From Streptomyces durocortorensis (GTDB taxonomy: Bacteria > Actinomycetota > Actinomycetes > Streptomycetales > Streptomycetaceae): a stretch of DNA of 64,000 nt. Below the pieces are notes generated by a model. The model was not told where the DNA came from and made no database searches. It saw only the letters and a list, made by a program, of their open reading frames with translations. The stretch covers positions 1,984,001 to 2,048,000 of the forward strand of contig NZ_CP134500.1 in the NCBI RefSeq assembly GCF_031760065.1, written 5' to 3'. The position numbers and the translations under genes are program-made. Positions 46,759 through 58,425 of the stretch are shown here, piece by piece (the stretch's first letter is position 1; each line of letters opens with the position of its first letter).

Positions 46759-46863
46759 GGTCCCAGTCTGGTCCGTCCAGAACTCGCGCGCTCGCCTGGT
46801 GCTCCGGTCCTAGGCCCCCCCGCCCGAGGCGCCGCACGGTGATCGCTGTCTAGCGTGTCGGCC

Positions 46864-47325
46864 ATGACCGACCACGATCCCGCACGCACCCGGGAACAGC
46901 GCAAACAGGACGTCTTCGACCACCTCCGGCAGGACGAGGACGCGTGGGTGGCTACGGCGTCCTCGGACGGCGTCCCCACGCTGGTGCCGTTGTCGTTCCT
47001 CTGGGACGACGCCACCGGCACGCTGGTGATGTCGACACGACGGACCAACCCGACCGCCGTCAACGTGACCCCCGGCGGCCCGGTCAGGGTGACCCTCGGC
47101 CCCACCCGCGACGTGGTGCTCATCGAAGGCGAGGCGGAGATCGTGGAGGGGGCAGACCTCCCCACAGCCGTGGGCGACGCCTTCGCCACGAAGCTCCGGT
47201 GGGACCCGCGCCCCCGCTCCCCCTGGGTGTTCCTGCGCATCACCCCCCAGACCGTGCGCGCCTGGCGCGAGGTGAACGAACTCGCCGACCGCGACCTCAT
47301 GCTCGCCGGGAAGTGGCTGGTCTGA
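46864..47325 (+). CDS. pyridoxamine 5'-phosphate oxidase-like (split-barrel) protein
   Basis: 153 residues. RKQDVFDHLRQDEDAWVATA, then GVPTLVPLSFLWDDATGTLV and PVRVTLGPTRDVVLIEGEAE form the FMN/F420-type split barrel; RSPWVFLRITPQTVRAWREV is the typical ending. It probably binds a flavin or F420; the substrate is unknown. The ATG at 46864 is chosen over an in-frame start 9 nt upstream. Divergent from nat. Confidence 0.88.
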   Translation: MTDHDPARTREQRKQDVFDHLRQDEDAWVATASSDGVPTLVPLSFLWDDATGTLVMSTRRTNPTAVNVTPGGPVRVTLGPTRDVVLIEGEAEIVEGADLPTAVGDAFATKLRWDPRPRSPWVFLRITPQTVRAWREVNELADRDLMLAGKWLV

Positions 47326-47462
47326 CCCGCACGGTCCGGCCCCGCAGGCGGCGCGGGGGCACAACGCGCGAGCGGAGCGGCGGGCGGACGGCCGACGAAC
47401 GGCGGGCGGCGGGCGAACAGCGGGTGGGCGGCAGGCGGACGGCGGGACAGACTCCGGCGGTG

Positions 47463-50132
47463 TCATGACCGGCCCACCGCCCGCAGCTCCTTCCCGGCGC
47501 CCGTCACCGCGATCGGGCCGTCGGTGTCGGTGCGCAGGACCCGGGCCCCGGCGACCCTGAGCGCATCGACCGTACGGGGCGCGGGGTGGCCGTACGGGTT
47601 GTCCGCCCCGCAGGAGATGAGCGCCAGTCTCGGCCGTGCTCTGTGCAACAGCCCCGCGTCCTGGAACGCCGAACCGTGGTGGGCCACCTTGAGGACATCC
47701 ACTCGGCCCGGTACCGCCCGGCTGCGCAGCAATTCCCGCTGGGCCGGGGGCTCCAGGTCCCCCAGGAGCAACAGGGTCAGCCCTCCTGCCGCCCGTACGT
47801 GCAGGGTGACGCTGGAGTCGTTCGGTTCGCGCACGGCAACTGCCCCGGCCCCCTTCCGCCCCGCTCCCCCGGGTCCGTCGCGCGGCCACAGCACCCGCCA
47901 GTCGACCGGGCCCGCCCGGCGGTGCTCACCGGCCACAGCCCGCACCGTCTTGACCCGTGCCGCGGCCGCTGCCCGCCGCACGAACGCGGCCTGTTCGGGC
48001 GGTTCTTCGAGGCTCGTCGTCTGGATCGCGCCCACCGTCCTGCCCCGGAGCACACCGGGCAGCCCACGCACATGGTCGGCGTGGAAGTGGGTGAGAACCA
48101 CGAGCGGCACCCGGGTGACTCCGAGATCGCGCAAACACCTGTCGACCGCACGGGGGTCGGGCCCGGCGTCGACGACCACTCCCGTGCCCTCCCCCGCCGC
48201 GAGCACCATCGCATCGCCCTGCCCGACATCGCAGAGCGCGAACGCCCAGTCCGGCGGCGGCCATCCGGTCATGATCCGGGTGAGAGGGACTGGTCGAAGC
48301 ACCACCAGGACGAGGAGCAGCCCGACGGCCGCACACAGCCAGGGGCGACGGGCAAGCCGGGGTAGCACGAGCACTGTCAGGACCGTGAGACCGGCCAGCA
48401 GCGCCGCGCCGGTCCAGCCTCCGGGCCACTCCGCCTCGGCCCCGGGCAGGCCCGCCCCCGTACGGGCGACCGTGGCGATCCAGCCGACCGGCCAGGCCGC
48501 GACCTCGGCCAGCAACTCGGCCACCGGCATGGAGACCGGGGCGACCGCGAGGGCCGCGAACCCGAGCACCGTCGCGGGCGCCACCGCGAACTCCGCCAGC
48601 AGGTTGCACGGAACCGCCACCAGGCTGACCCGCGAGGCCAGGACCACCACCACCGGCGCGCACACGGCCTGCGCGGCCGCCGCGGCTGCCAGCACCTCGG
48701 CGAGCCGGCCCGGCACCCGCCGGGCCTGGAGTGCGGCACTCCACCGGGGCGCGAGCGTCAACAACGCGCCGGTCGCCAGGACCGACAGCAGGAACCCATA
48801 ACTCCGGGCCAGCCACGGGTCGTACAACACCAGAAGGACAACCGCCGCCGCCAGAGCGGGGATCAGGGACCTCCGGCGCCCGGTCCCGATCGCGAGAAGG
48901 GTGATGAGGCCGCACGTGGCCGCGCGCAGCACGCTCGGCTCCGGGCGGCACACCACGATGAACATCAGCGTCAGCGCACCGCCGATCACTGCGGTCCCCC
49001 GCAAGGTGATGCCCAACCTGGGTGCCAGGCCACGCCGTTCACTGCTCAGCGCCGCCCCCGGAGGACCGATGAGGAGGAAGAGGAGAATCGAGAGATTCGC
49101 CCCGGAAACGGAGAGCAGGTGCGTCAGGTCGGTCGCCTTGAAGGCGTCGTGCAGCTCGGGCGAGACCCTGGAGGTGTCACCGACGACCAGCCCCGGCAGC
49201 AACGCCCGCGCGTCCGTGTCGAGACCGTCCGCCGCCTCCCGCAGTCCGGCGCGCAGCTCCCCCGCCGCGCGCTGGATCCATGTCGGCGGCCCCGTGATCC
49301 GCGGCACGCCCGCACCGTCCACCCTCAGGACGGCGGCGAGGCGTTCACCCTCGTGCAACGGTGGCGAGAGCCGACCGCTGACCCGGAGCCGGGTGGACGG
49401 CAACACCTGCTGCCAGTCCTCCCGGTGGTCACCCGCCGGAACCATGAGCAGCACCGGCGTACGTACCCGGGAGCCCCGGCCGTCGGGCGCCACCATCTCA
49501 ATGACATCGGCGTCGATCAGGAGAAGGGCCGGGGCGCTGTGGTTGCCCCGCACCGCCGGACGGGCCGGGCGCGGATCGGCGGTCACCCGCACTTCGGCCT
49601 CGACCCGCGCGTCCTTCTGCGCCAGCCCCGGAACGGGACCGCGCCGCACATCGGCCCCATGGAACCCCGCCACTGCCGCGCCCGCCGCCGCACAGAGCAG
49701 AACGGCCCCGGCAGCGGCCCCTGGCCCAACGCCCCTCCCCTCCCGAGAAGGCGCCCGAAAGGCGACCACCAGCAGAGCGAGCGCCGGTACGGCACAGGCG
49801 ACGACCACCACGGCCACCCAGCGCCCCGGCAGCCCCAGGGCCCACGCCGCGGCCGCCCAGGTCGCCAGGGCGGGCGGGACGAGCCGCAGGTCCACGGGCC
49901 CCTCCGCCCGAGAAGCCTCCTCCCCCGGCACCCCCACGGCACCGCCACTCGCGGCCGCATCAGCAGCCGTGTCCGCACCACTCTCCGTGCGGGAACCCTC
50001 ATCGCGATCCGTACCCGGAACCGGACTCGAACCCGGGCCCGGAACCGGACTCGAACCCGGGCCCGGAACCGGAACCGGAACCGGAACCGGACTCCAGCCA
50101 AGGGGCCTCTGCCGGGCCCACAGGCCACTCAT
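47463..50132 (-). CDS. comEC: ComEC/Rec2-family DNA-uptake membrane protein
   Basis: 889 residues. Membrane segments occur at about 85-125 and 320-620 with the Competence core (LTHLLSVSGANLSILLFLLI), an OB-like DUF4131 region (about 150-260), and a C-terminal metallo-beta-lactamase domain (CDVGQGDAMVLAAG, LTHFHADHVRGLPGVLRG, LKVAHHGSAFQD). It forms the channel/nuclease for ssDNA entry. The start overlaps the comEA stop (ATGA). The first 40 residues are Pro/Val-rich and encoded by short tandem repeats. Natural competence in Streptomyces is not established. Confidence 0.94.
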   Translation of the reverse strand: MSGLWARQRPLGWSPVPVPVPVPGPGSSPVPGPGSSPVPGTDRDEGSRTESGADTAADAAASGGAVGVPGEEASRAEGPVDLRLVPPALATWAAAAWALGLPGRWVAVVVVACAVPALALLVVAFRAPSREGRGVGPGAAAGAVLLCAAAGAAVAGFHGADVRRGPVPGLAQKDARVEAEVRVTADPRPARPAVRGNHSAPALLLIDADVIEMVAPDGRGSRVRTPVLLMVPAGDHREDWQQVLPSTRLRVSGRLSPPLHEGERLAAVLRVDGAGVPRITGPPTWIQRAAGELRAGLREAADGLDTDARALLPGLVVGDTSRVSPELHDAFKATDLTHLLSVSGANLSILLFLLIGPPGAALSSERRGLAPRLGITLRGTAVIGGALTLMFIVVCRPEPSVLRAATCGLITLLAIGTGRRRSLIPALAAAVVLLVLYDPWLARSYGFLLSVLATGALLTLAPRWSAALQARRVPGRLAEVLAAAAAAQAVCAPVVVVLASRVSLVAVPCNLLAEFAVAPATVLGFAALAVAPVSMPVAELLAEVAAWPVGWIATVARTGAGLPGAEAEWPGGWTGAALLAGLTVLTVLVLPRLARRPWLCAAVGLLLVLVVLRPVPLTRIMTGWPPPDWAFALCDVGQGDAMVLAAGEGTGVVVDAGPDPRAVDRCLRDLGVTRVPLVVLTHFHADHVRGLPGVLRGRTVGAIQTTSLEEPPEQAAFVRRAAAAARVKTVRAVAGEHRRAGPVDWRVLWPRDGPGGAGRKGAGAVAVREPNDSSVTLHVRAAGGLTLLLLGDLEPPAQRELLRSRAVPGRVDVLKVAHHGSAFQDAGLLHRARPRLALISCGADNPYGHPAPRTVDALRVAGARVLRTDTDGPIAVTGAGKELRAVGRS
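50017..50088 (-). repeat. tandem repeats (2 x 24 nt, 4 x 6 nt) at the comEC 5' end
   Basis: Two identical 24-nt units (50017-50040, 50041-50064; core GGAACCGGACTCGAACCCGG) followed by four GGAACC hexamers (50065-50088). In frame they encode PGPGSSPV units and Pro-Val dipeptides. Unit lengths are multiples of three. Confidence 0.92.
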
Positions 50133-51337
50133 GGCCGTACTAGCGGTTGGATGTCGGCGAATCGGCGGTCGCCGATTCCTGTGACTTGGCGAAGCTCGTC
50201 GACGGACCGGAATCCACCGTTCTCCGTGCGGTAGTCGATCATGCGCTGGGCCAGCACGGGCCCGACCCCCGGCAGGGTTTCGAGCTGATCCGCGGTCGCC
50301 GTGTTCAGGCTCAGCGGTGCCGCGGGGCCGGGCAGCCCCGGCGCACCCGCCGCCCCTTGCGATCCGCCTCCGCCGCCGGTCGCGCCGGGGGCGGTGAGGC
50401 CGGGCGGAAGACCGACGACGACCTGCTCACCGTCGGCCAGGACCCGCGCCCGGTTGAGCCCGGTGACATCGGTGCCGTCCCTCACACCACCGGCCGCACG
50501 GAGCGCGTCCGCCACCCGCGAGCCCGCCGGGAGCCGACGAACGCCCGGCCGGTGCACCTTGCCGCTCACATCGACCACGACCTCCCCGCCCGCGGCCGGG
50601 CCCTGCGCTTCCCCGGCAACCGGGCGGGGCACCGGGTCGGGGCCGCCGGACCGTAACGGCTCCTGCGGCAGCGTGAGGTCCGTCGCGTCCCCCTCCGCGG
50701 CGACCGGCTCCGGCGCACGCACCGCCTGGGGCCGCGCGGACCAGAAGTGGAACGCGCCAAGAGCCACGGCGGCGAGCAGCACGAGGCCCAGCACCAGCGG
50801 CGTCCGCGGGGCCAGACCGCACCGGAGCCGCACCCACAACGGCAGCCGCTCCCGGACCGCCGACACAAGACGACGGGCACGCGACGGCTCGCCGGACACC
50901 TCCGGGACATTCGCGCCGTCGTCGCGCCCCGCATCCCGCTCGGGAGCGGCGACGGGGACGGAGGCGGGGACGGAGGCAGGGACGACAGGGACGGAAGCAG
51001 GCCCGGGGTCCACTCCGCCGTCAGCCCCGGGGACGCCCGCCATCAGCGCATCCGCCCGCCGTCGACCCGCCGCAGCGGCAAGGGCGGCATGCCCCCGCGC
51101 GGAGTGGCGCCCACCCCTGCGGTGGCGCGGGCGGGCAGCGTGTCGAGACCCGGGCCGGATGCCCGCCCGACCGCTCGGGCGAGTGCCGGAACCGTGCCGC
51201 GGCCACCCGGGCGGCCGCCCCGGCACAGGATCAGGATCAGGATCAGGCAGAAGATCGTTCAGCTGAGCTGACGAATGGATGGACGACTGGACGGAAAAGG
51301 CATCGGGAGCGGACACCCGAGGAGTTCGAAGGGCCAT
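50129..51337 (-). CDS. comEA: ComEA-type helix-hairpin-helix DNA-binding protein
   Basis: 402 residues. A long cytosolic N-terminus (about 1-175, low complexity, basic), one membrane segment (TPLVLGLVLLAAVALGAFHF), a SLBB-like domain (VVVDVSGKVHRPGVRRLPAG, GVRDGTDVTGLNRARVLADG), a Gly-rich linker, and a C-terminal HhH pair (LSLNTATADQLETLPGVGPV, FRSVDELRQVTGIGDRRFAD). It should bind incoming DNA outside the membrane and hand it to ComEC. The start is uncertain because the first 100 residues are poorly constrained. Confidence 0.92.
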   Translation of the reverse strand: MALRTPRVSAPDAFSVQSSIHSSAQLNDLLPDPDPDPVPGRPPGWPRHGSGTRPSGRAGIRPGSRHAARPRHRRGGRHSARGHAALAAAAGRRRADALMAGVPGADGGVDPGPASVPVVPASVPASVPVAAPERDAGRDDGANVPEVSGEPSRARRLVSAVRERLPLWVRLRCGLAPRTPLVLGLVLLAAVALGAFHFWSARPQAVRAPEPVAAEGDATDLTLPQEPLRSGGPDPVPRPVAGEAQGPAAGGEVVVDVSGKVHRPGVRRLPAGSRVADALRAAGGVRDGTDVTGLNRARVLADGEQVVVGLPPGLTAPGATGGGGGSQGAAGAPGLPGPAAPLSLNTATADQLETLPGVGPVLAQRMIDYRTENGGFRSVDELRQVTGIGDRRFADIQPLVRP

Positions 51338-51462
51338 GCCTCACGACGTTAGGCACATCCGTCCGAACCTGCTGAGCAGCCCCGATTCCTGTGGAAAGAC
51401 CGCCAGTTGTGGATAACTCGACCACTCCTCGGGGTGAAAAACAGCCCCGCCCCGAAGAATGA

Positions 51463-51548
51463 CGGAACCACAATCACGGAACCACGAGCCACGAGCCACG
51501 AGCCACGCGCCACGAACCTCGATCACCGCACCGAGATCACCGCACCCA
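51463..51548 (-). repeat. nested short tandem repeats around the degV stop
   Basis: A 14-nt unit with core CGGAACCAC occurs twice (about 51463-51488), then CCACGAG x3, CCACGCG, CCACGAA (period 7, 51482-51516), then GATCACCGCACC at 51521 and 51535 (period 14). The last pair includes the degV TGA (51523-51525). The rest of the gap to comEA (51338-51462) shows no gene. Confidence 0.82.
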
Positions 51549-52368
51549 GCAGCCCCGGCCCCGTGTGCGCACCGATCACCGCGCCGACCTCGCTGACGTG
51601 CAGGTCGACCAGACCGGGGACACGTTCGCGCAGCCGCTCCGCCAGGCGGTCGGCGCGGTCCGGAGCAGCGAGGTGGTGGACGGCGATGTCCACCGCCGCT
51701 TCGCCCGCACGCTCGGCCACGATCTCCTCCAGGCGGGCAATCGCCTTGGACGCCGTCCTTACCTTCTCCAGCAGCTCGATCCGGCCTCCGTCGAGCTCCA
51801 GGATCGGCTTCACCGCCAGGGCGGACCCCAGCAGGGCCTGGGCCGTGCCGATACGGCCGCCCCGGCGCAGATAGTCCAGCGTGTCGACATAGAAGTAGGC
51901 GGACGTCCCGGCCGCCCGCTTCTCCGCGGCCGCCGCCACCTCGTCCAGGCCGCCCCCCGCCTCCGCCGCCTCCGCCGCCGCGAGGGCGCAGAATCCGAGG
52001 GCCATGGCTACCATGCCGGTGTCCACCACCCGTACCGGGATGGGGGCGTCCTTCGCCGCGAGCAGCGCCGCGTCGTACGTGCCTGAGAACTCCGCCGAAA
52101 GGTGCAGCGACACCACGGCGTCGGCCCCGCCAACTGCCGCCGCCCGGTAGGCCGCCGCGAAGACCTCGGGGCTCGGGCGGGACGTGGTCACGGAGTGGCG
52201 TTTCTGCAGCGCCAGGGCGAGTGAACGGGCCGAGATCTCCGTGCCCTCCTCCAGCGCCTGATCGCCCAGGACGACGGTCAGCGGCACCGCGGTGATGCCG
52301 TGCCGTTCCATCGTCGGGCGCGGCAGATAGGCCGTGGAATCGGTGACGACAGCGACATGGCGGGACAT
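51523..52368 (-). CDS. degV: DegV-family fatty-acid-binding protein
   Basis: 281 residues. VAVVTDSTAYLPRPTMERHG is the N-terminal DegV motif with the Asp/Ser that contact the carboxylate, followed by VTTSRPSPEVFAAAYRAA, VVSLHLSAEFSGTYDAALLA, VVDTGMVAMALGF, YLRRGGRIGTAQALLGSALA and KPILELDGG. It presents fatty acids, for example to a fatty acid kinase FakA; no fakA is in this window. The ATG at 52368 is chosen; the longer frame begins at 52428. Confidence 0.93.
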   Translation of the reverse strand: MSRHVAVVTDSTAYLPRPTMERHGITAVPLTVVLGDQALEEGTEISARSLALALQKRHSVTTSRPSPEVFAAAYRAAAVGGADAVVSLHLSAEFSGTYDAALLAAKDAPIPVRVVDTGMVAMALGFCALAAAEAAEAGGGLDEVAAAAEKRAAGTSAYFYVDTLDYLRRGGRIGTAQALLGSALAVKPILELDGGRIELLEKVRTASKAIARLEEIVAERAGEAAVDIAVHHLAAPDRADRLAERLRERVPGLVDLHVSEVGAVIGAHTGPGLLGAVISVR

Positions 52369-52480
52369 GTGCCGGAGGTTACCTGGCGTACCGGGAGTGC
52401 GGCAGCCCGGCCCCGGGCCTCTGATCATTCATGGTCACTTCGGAACGTATGCGGTCGGAGCGCTTCCCGGATCGCGTACG

Positions 52481-53281
52481 TCAGTTCGTCGTTTCCGGCC
52501 GGGCGGACTTCTCCCACGGGTAGCTCGTGCGCTTCCGCGGGTCCGGTGCGGTGATCGCCTGCGGGGCCTCTTCGCCGGCCTGACCGGCCCAGGCCTCGTC
52601 GGCCGTGCTGCTGCTTCCGGCCGAGGCGGCCGGTTCGGGCCAGTCCGTTCCGGGGCCGTGGCCGGGGGTCGTGGACGTCCCGGGGCCGTGGCCCGGGGTC
52701 GCGGACGCCCCGGCACCCGGTGCACGCGACGGCTCCTCGACGGTCCAGTGCCGCAGCGCACCGGCCTCGACGTCGATCTGTGCGTTCAGCGCGTCCAGGT
52801 CGTCGTCGGCGAACTGCCGCGCCCGGTCCCGCGCCGCCCAGCGCAGCGACTCCGCCGAGTGCGTGATCCGCTGGGTCCGCTCCTTCAGCTGGGGCAGCAG
52901 GGCCGCGACCGTCGACCGGTCCGGCTCGCGCTCCAGCCGCTTCAGCTCGTCGTCCAGCTCAAGGCCGTGCGCGCTCAGCCGCCGGAAGAGCGCCACCGAC
53001 TCCGAGAGCGAGGCGTCCTCCGCCACACCGGCGTGCAGGGCGTCCTGGGTGGCGCGCATCGACGTCCGCAGGGCGAGCCGGAGCTGTGCGAGCTCGCCGA
53101 CGACACCGGGCTGGCCGAAGCTCTTGGCCCGGAGCGTGGTGTCCTCCACGGTGCGGCGGGCCTGCGTGATCGTGCGGTCCACGCCCCGCTTGGCCGCGCC
53201 GACGACCTTCACGGTCACGTAGACGCCCAGCGCGATGAACGCGACGAAGAGCAGCGCCAGGATCGTGATCGCGGCTTCCAT
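52481..53281 (-). CDS. membrane-anchored coiled-coil protein of unknown function
   Basis: 266 residues. One N-terminal membrane segment (ITILALLFVAFIALGVYVTV) is followed by long helices (about 30-175; ELAQLRLALRTSMRATQDAL, LDDELKRLEREPDRSTVAAL) likely to form a coiled coil on the cytosolic side, and a Gly/Pro/Thr-rich tail with a tandem TPGHGPGT motif. I recall homologues only as conserved Streptomyces proteins without an assigned role. Located between leuS and degV on the same strand. Confidence 0.75.
   Translation of the reverse strand: MEAAITILALLFVAFIALGVYVTVKVVGAAKRGVDRTITQARRTVEDTTLRAKSFGQPGVVGELAQLRLALRTSMRATQDALHAGVAEDASLSESVALFRRLSAHGLELDDELKRLEREPDRSTVAALLPQLKERTQRITHSAESLRWAARDRARQFADDDLDALNAQIDVEAGALRHWTVEEPSRAPGAGASATPGHGPGTSTTPGHGPGTDWPEPAASAGSSSTADEAWAGQAGEEAPQAITAPDPRKRTSYPWEKSARPETTN
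52651..52710 (-). repeat. 2 x 30-nt coding repeat
   Basis: 52651-52680 and 52681-52710 are 27/30 identical (core CGGGGCCGTGGCC) and encode the repeated TPGHGPGT in the tail of the coiled-coil protein. Confidence 0.88.
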
Positions 53282-53344
53282 GAATGCCCCTCGGTTTCTC
53301 GATGCGGCCCGCCGATACCGGTCGCCCCCTCCACCGTAAACGGA

Positions 53345-53387
53345 ACGGGCAGGCCGAGGGTTCCTTCGGAACCCCCAACCTGCCCGT
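53345..53387 (-). terminator. leuS terminator hairpin
   Basis: ACGGGCAGG/CCTGCCCGT outer stem and GGGTTCC/GGAACCC inner stem with small internal loops, about 55 nt beyond the leuS stop. Confidence 0.8.
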
Positions 53388-53403
53388 AGGGGATGGCCCT
53401 AAC

Positions 53404-53439
53404 CATCCGCAAAGGCCATCACGCCACCCGCAAGAACCG

Positions 53440-53446
<7 letters not shown>
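53404..53446 (-). repeat. 21-nt imperfect repeat at the leuS stop
   Basis: 53404-53425 and 53425-53446 match at 16/22 positions (CCATCACGCC versus CCGTCACGCG). The second contains the leuS TGA (53440-53442). Confidence 0.65.
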
Positions 53447-56313
<2,867 letters not shown>

Positions 56314-56353
56314 GATCCTCAAAGCTCCATCGATCGTCATCTGCCGGGAAACG

Positions 56354-56377
56354 AAAAAACCCCTCGCACAGGAGGGG
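56354..56377 (-). terminator. leuS attenuator terminator
   Basis: On the minus strand CCCCTC-CTGTGC-GAGGGG is followed by TTTTTT (plus-strand run 56354-56359). This is a canonical intrinsic terminator placed between the leader peptide and leuS, so it must be conditionally read through. Confidence 0.85.
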
Positions 56378-56379
56378 AC

Positions 56380-56432
56380 GCCGCGCTGACTCCGACCAGG
56401 CGTTCTCACCGGTCGGAACTGTTCAGCGCGGC
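56380..56432 (-). promoter_or_regulatory. leuS leader pause/antiterminator stem
   Basis: GCCGCGCTGA covering the leader peptide's last codons and stop pairs with TCAGCGCGGC (plus-strand arms 56380-56389 and 56423-56432); an inner TCCGACC/GGTCGGA stem (56391-56397, 56411-56417) stabilises it. Ribosome position on the leader would decide whether it forms. Confidence 0.75.
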
Positions 56433-56461
56433 TCGCTAAGCAGAAGGCGTACGGCACGCAT
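56423..56461 (-). CDS. leuS leader peptide
   Basis: A 12-residue [15 protein letters not shown] with three consecutive leucine codons (CTT CTG CTT), ending inside the stem at 56380-56432 and about 46 nt before the attenuator. TACCCT 6 nt before the ATG suggests a leaderless transcript. Expected role: sense charged tRNA-Leu and set leuS transcription. It parallels leuL upstream of leuA. Confidence 0.8.
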   Translation of the reverse strand: MRAVRLLLSEPR

Positions 56462-56796
56462 GGCGTCAGGGTACCGCACGGGCCCGGAAGGGAGCGGGGA
56501 GCGACCGGAGAGCGGACACGGCGCGCGAGAGCCGGGACCCCACCCTTCCCCCGTCGCCCTCCGTAGTCGGCGCGTGATGTTTCCGTGGGTGCGCGGTGTG
56601 CGTTCCGCGGACTTCCCGTGGGTATTCCACTGAGTCCTGGGGCGACTCACGGGACGGAGGGAACTCCCGGGAAGCGGAGGTTACTCGGCGTACCCACTTC
56701 TATCGGGGCAACCACGCAAAGCCCGTACTGGTTGGTATGGGGCGTCCTAGCATGCGGCAACGGGACCGCTTTGCCGAACTATTCGGAGTCGCCCCC
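56462..56796. other. 335-nt gap between leuS leader and the b-type membrane protein gene
   Basis: This stretch must hold the divergent promoters. An inverted repeat TGAGTC-N7-GACTCA lies at 56631-56649 and could be an operator. No gene is supported; frames running through it to the downstream gene lack ribosome binding sites. Confidence 0.5.
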
Positions 56797-58425
56797 ATGA
56801 ACCCTCATCGCAAGATCCGCGTATCCCCCACCATGAGCCCCGGAATGAGTCGGCCGGTACAGGGCGGCCTCACTGTCGCCGCCCTGGTCTTCGTCCCCCT
56901 ACTCGCCGTCGCAGGGAGCGACGGCTTGCGCACCACCCTCGATTTCACCACCGGCGTCCTGTCGCTGGTGTCGCTCAGCGCGGCCGTCGCCTGGGGCCTG
57001 CTGGCCACGGACCGGCTGTTCCTCTCCACCCGCCAGCGGATCGTCTGCCAGGGCATCCACCGGGCCACCGCCGTGGCCTCGCTCGGCTTTCTGCTGCTGC
57101 ACGGCACCGTGAAGGTCGCCCTCGGGCATGTCGATCTGATCGGTGCCCTCATACCCTTCGGCCTCGGCGTCACCGGCACGGCGGGACTGATCGGCTTCGG
57201 CTCGCTGGCCGGTCTGCTGATGGTCGTCACGGCCGCGACCGGCGCCCTGCGCAGCGCGTTCGCCCAGCCCTCCCCCACGGCCACCCGACTCGGCCAGTCG
57301 CTCGGGTCCCCCCGGGAGGCGGGCGGGATCGCGGGCCGGTGGCGCGCCCTGCACGGGCTGTCCTATCCGGCCTGGTGCGCCGCGCTGGTCCACGGCCTGT
57401 ACGCGGGCCGCGCGCCCGCGACCTGGGTGGTCGTGATGTACGGCCTGTGCCTGGCCGGTGTCGCGGGCGTGCTGTGCCTGCGGCTGCTGCCCCGCCCGAC
57501 GAAGCGGCGGATCGCCGACCGGATCGCGGAGCTGCTGGGCCAGGGCCCGCCGCCCGCCCCGGACCCGGTCCTGCGCGAGTCCCCGTCCTCCGGTGCGGAG
57601 CCCTGGTCCGACCCGGTCGGCTGGAGCGAGCCGGGCGGGGACGTACGGGGCACGCCCGTGCGCCCGCGCACCCTGTCGGCGCCGATACCCCCGGCGGAGT
57701 CCCCGCCGTCGGCGATCCCCGGCTCGCTGCACGAGGCACCGACGGAGACGCTGTACGGCAGCCGGGCACCCCTGTACGAGCCCCCGCCCCGCAGCGCCGA
57801 CCGCATCACCTTCGACCCTCCCGGGGACACGCCGGTTCAGGGGTGGCGGAAGGGGCCCGGTCCGGGGATAGCGGCCGGATATCGCGCTGTCTCGCTCGGC
57901 GGTGGCCCCTCGCTCCCGTCGGAGAGCCGCTGGCCCTCGCCGTCCCCCGCACCTCCCGCACAGGCGCACTCCACATCCCCCGCGCCGGCGCACCCCAGTC
58001 CGTCCCACGCGGCCGAGCACACCTACGCGCCGCCCCAGGAACCACCTCTGTACGCATCCCGGTTCGACACGACACCTACTTATGGCACTCCGGAATACGA
58101 CACCGGCGCGCCGACTCCGTACGCCCCGCCCTCCGCCCCGCTGCCTTCCGAAGGCGCCCACGGACCGGCGCCCACCGGCGGCATACAGGCTGACGCGACG
58201 TCTTCTTACGCAGCACCTCCTTACGGCACGCCTTCTTCTGGCACGCCGCCCCATTCCTACGGCACGCCGGAGTACGACAGCGGCCCCCCGACGCCGGACA
58301 GCACCACCACGACCACTCCCTTCGCCTCCCCCTTCACCGCCCCCGGCGCCGAGCCGCATGCCGAGCCGTTCGCCGCTCCCCCGGCAGGCGAGCCCTGGCA
58401 CGCACCCGCAGGAGACCGACCGTGA
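56797..58425 (+). CDS. b-type cytochrome/ferric-reductase-like membrane protein with long disordered tail
   Basis: 542 residues. Residues 20-225 contain about six membrane segments (GGLTVAALVFVPLLAVAGSD; ALIPFGLGVTGTAGLIGFGS; TWVVVMYGLCLAGVAGVLCL) with His residues spaced in helices (GIHRATAVASLGFLLLHGTV; RALHGLSYPAWCAALVHGLY), suggesting haem ligation as in ferric reductase-like domains. Residues 240-542 are a Pro/Ser/Thr/Tyr-rich low-complexity tail (YGTPEYD units). It overlaps the NuoF-like gene by GTGA, implying a redox partnership. Confidence 0.8.
   Translation: MNPHRKIRVSPTMSPGMSRPVQGGLTVAALVFVPLLAVAGSDGLRTTLDFTTGVLSLVSLSAAVAWGLLATDRLFLSTRQRIVCQGIHRATAVASLGFLLLHGTVKVALGHVDLIGALIPFGLGVTGTAGLIGFGSLAGLLMVVTAATGALRSAFAQPSPTATRLGQSLGSPREAGGIAGRWRALHGLSYPAWCAALVHGLYAGRAPATWVVVMYGLCLAGVAGVLCLRLLPRPTKRRIADRIAELLGQGPPPAPDPVLRESPSSGAEPWSDPVGWSEPGGDVRGTPVRPRTLSAPIPPAESPPSAIPGSLHEAPTETLYGSRAPLYEPPPRSADRITFDPPGDTPVQGWRKGPGPGIAAGYRAVSLGGGPSLPSESRWPSPSPAPPAQAHSTSPAPAHPSPSHAAEHTYAPPQEPPLYASRFDTTPTYGTPEYDTGAPTPYAPPSAPLPSEGAHGPAPTGGIQADATSSYAAPPYGTPSSGTPPHSYGTPEYDSGPPTPDSTTTTTPFASPFTAPGAEPHAEPFAAPPAGEPWHAPAGDRP

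Noticed and set aside
56314..56461. T-box riboswitch upstream of leuS
   Set aside because: I found no T-box sequence or specifier loop architecture; the Leu-codon leader ORF and hairpins explain the region better.
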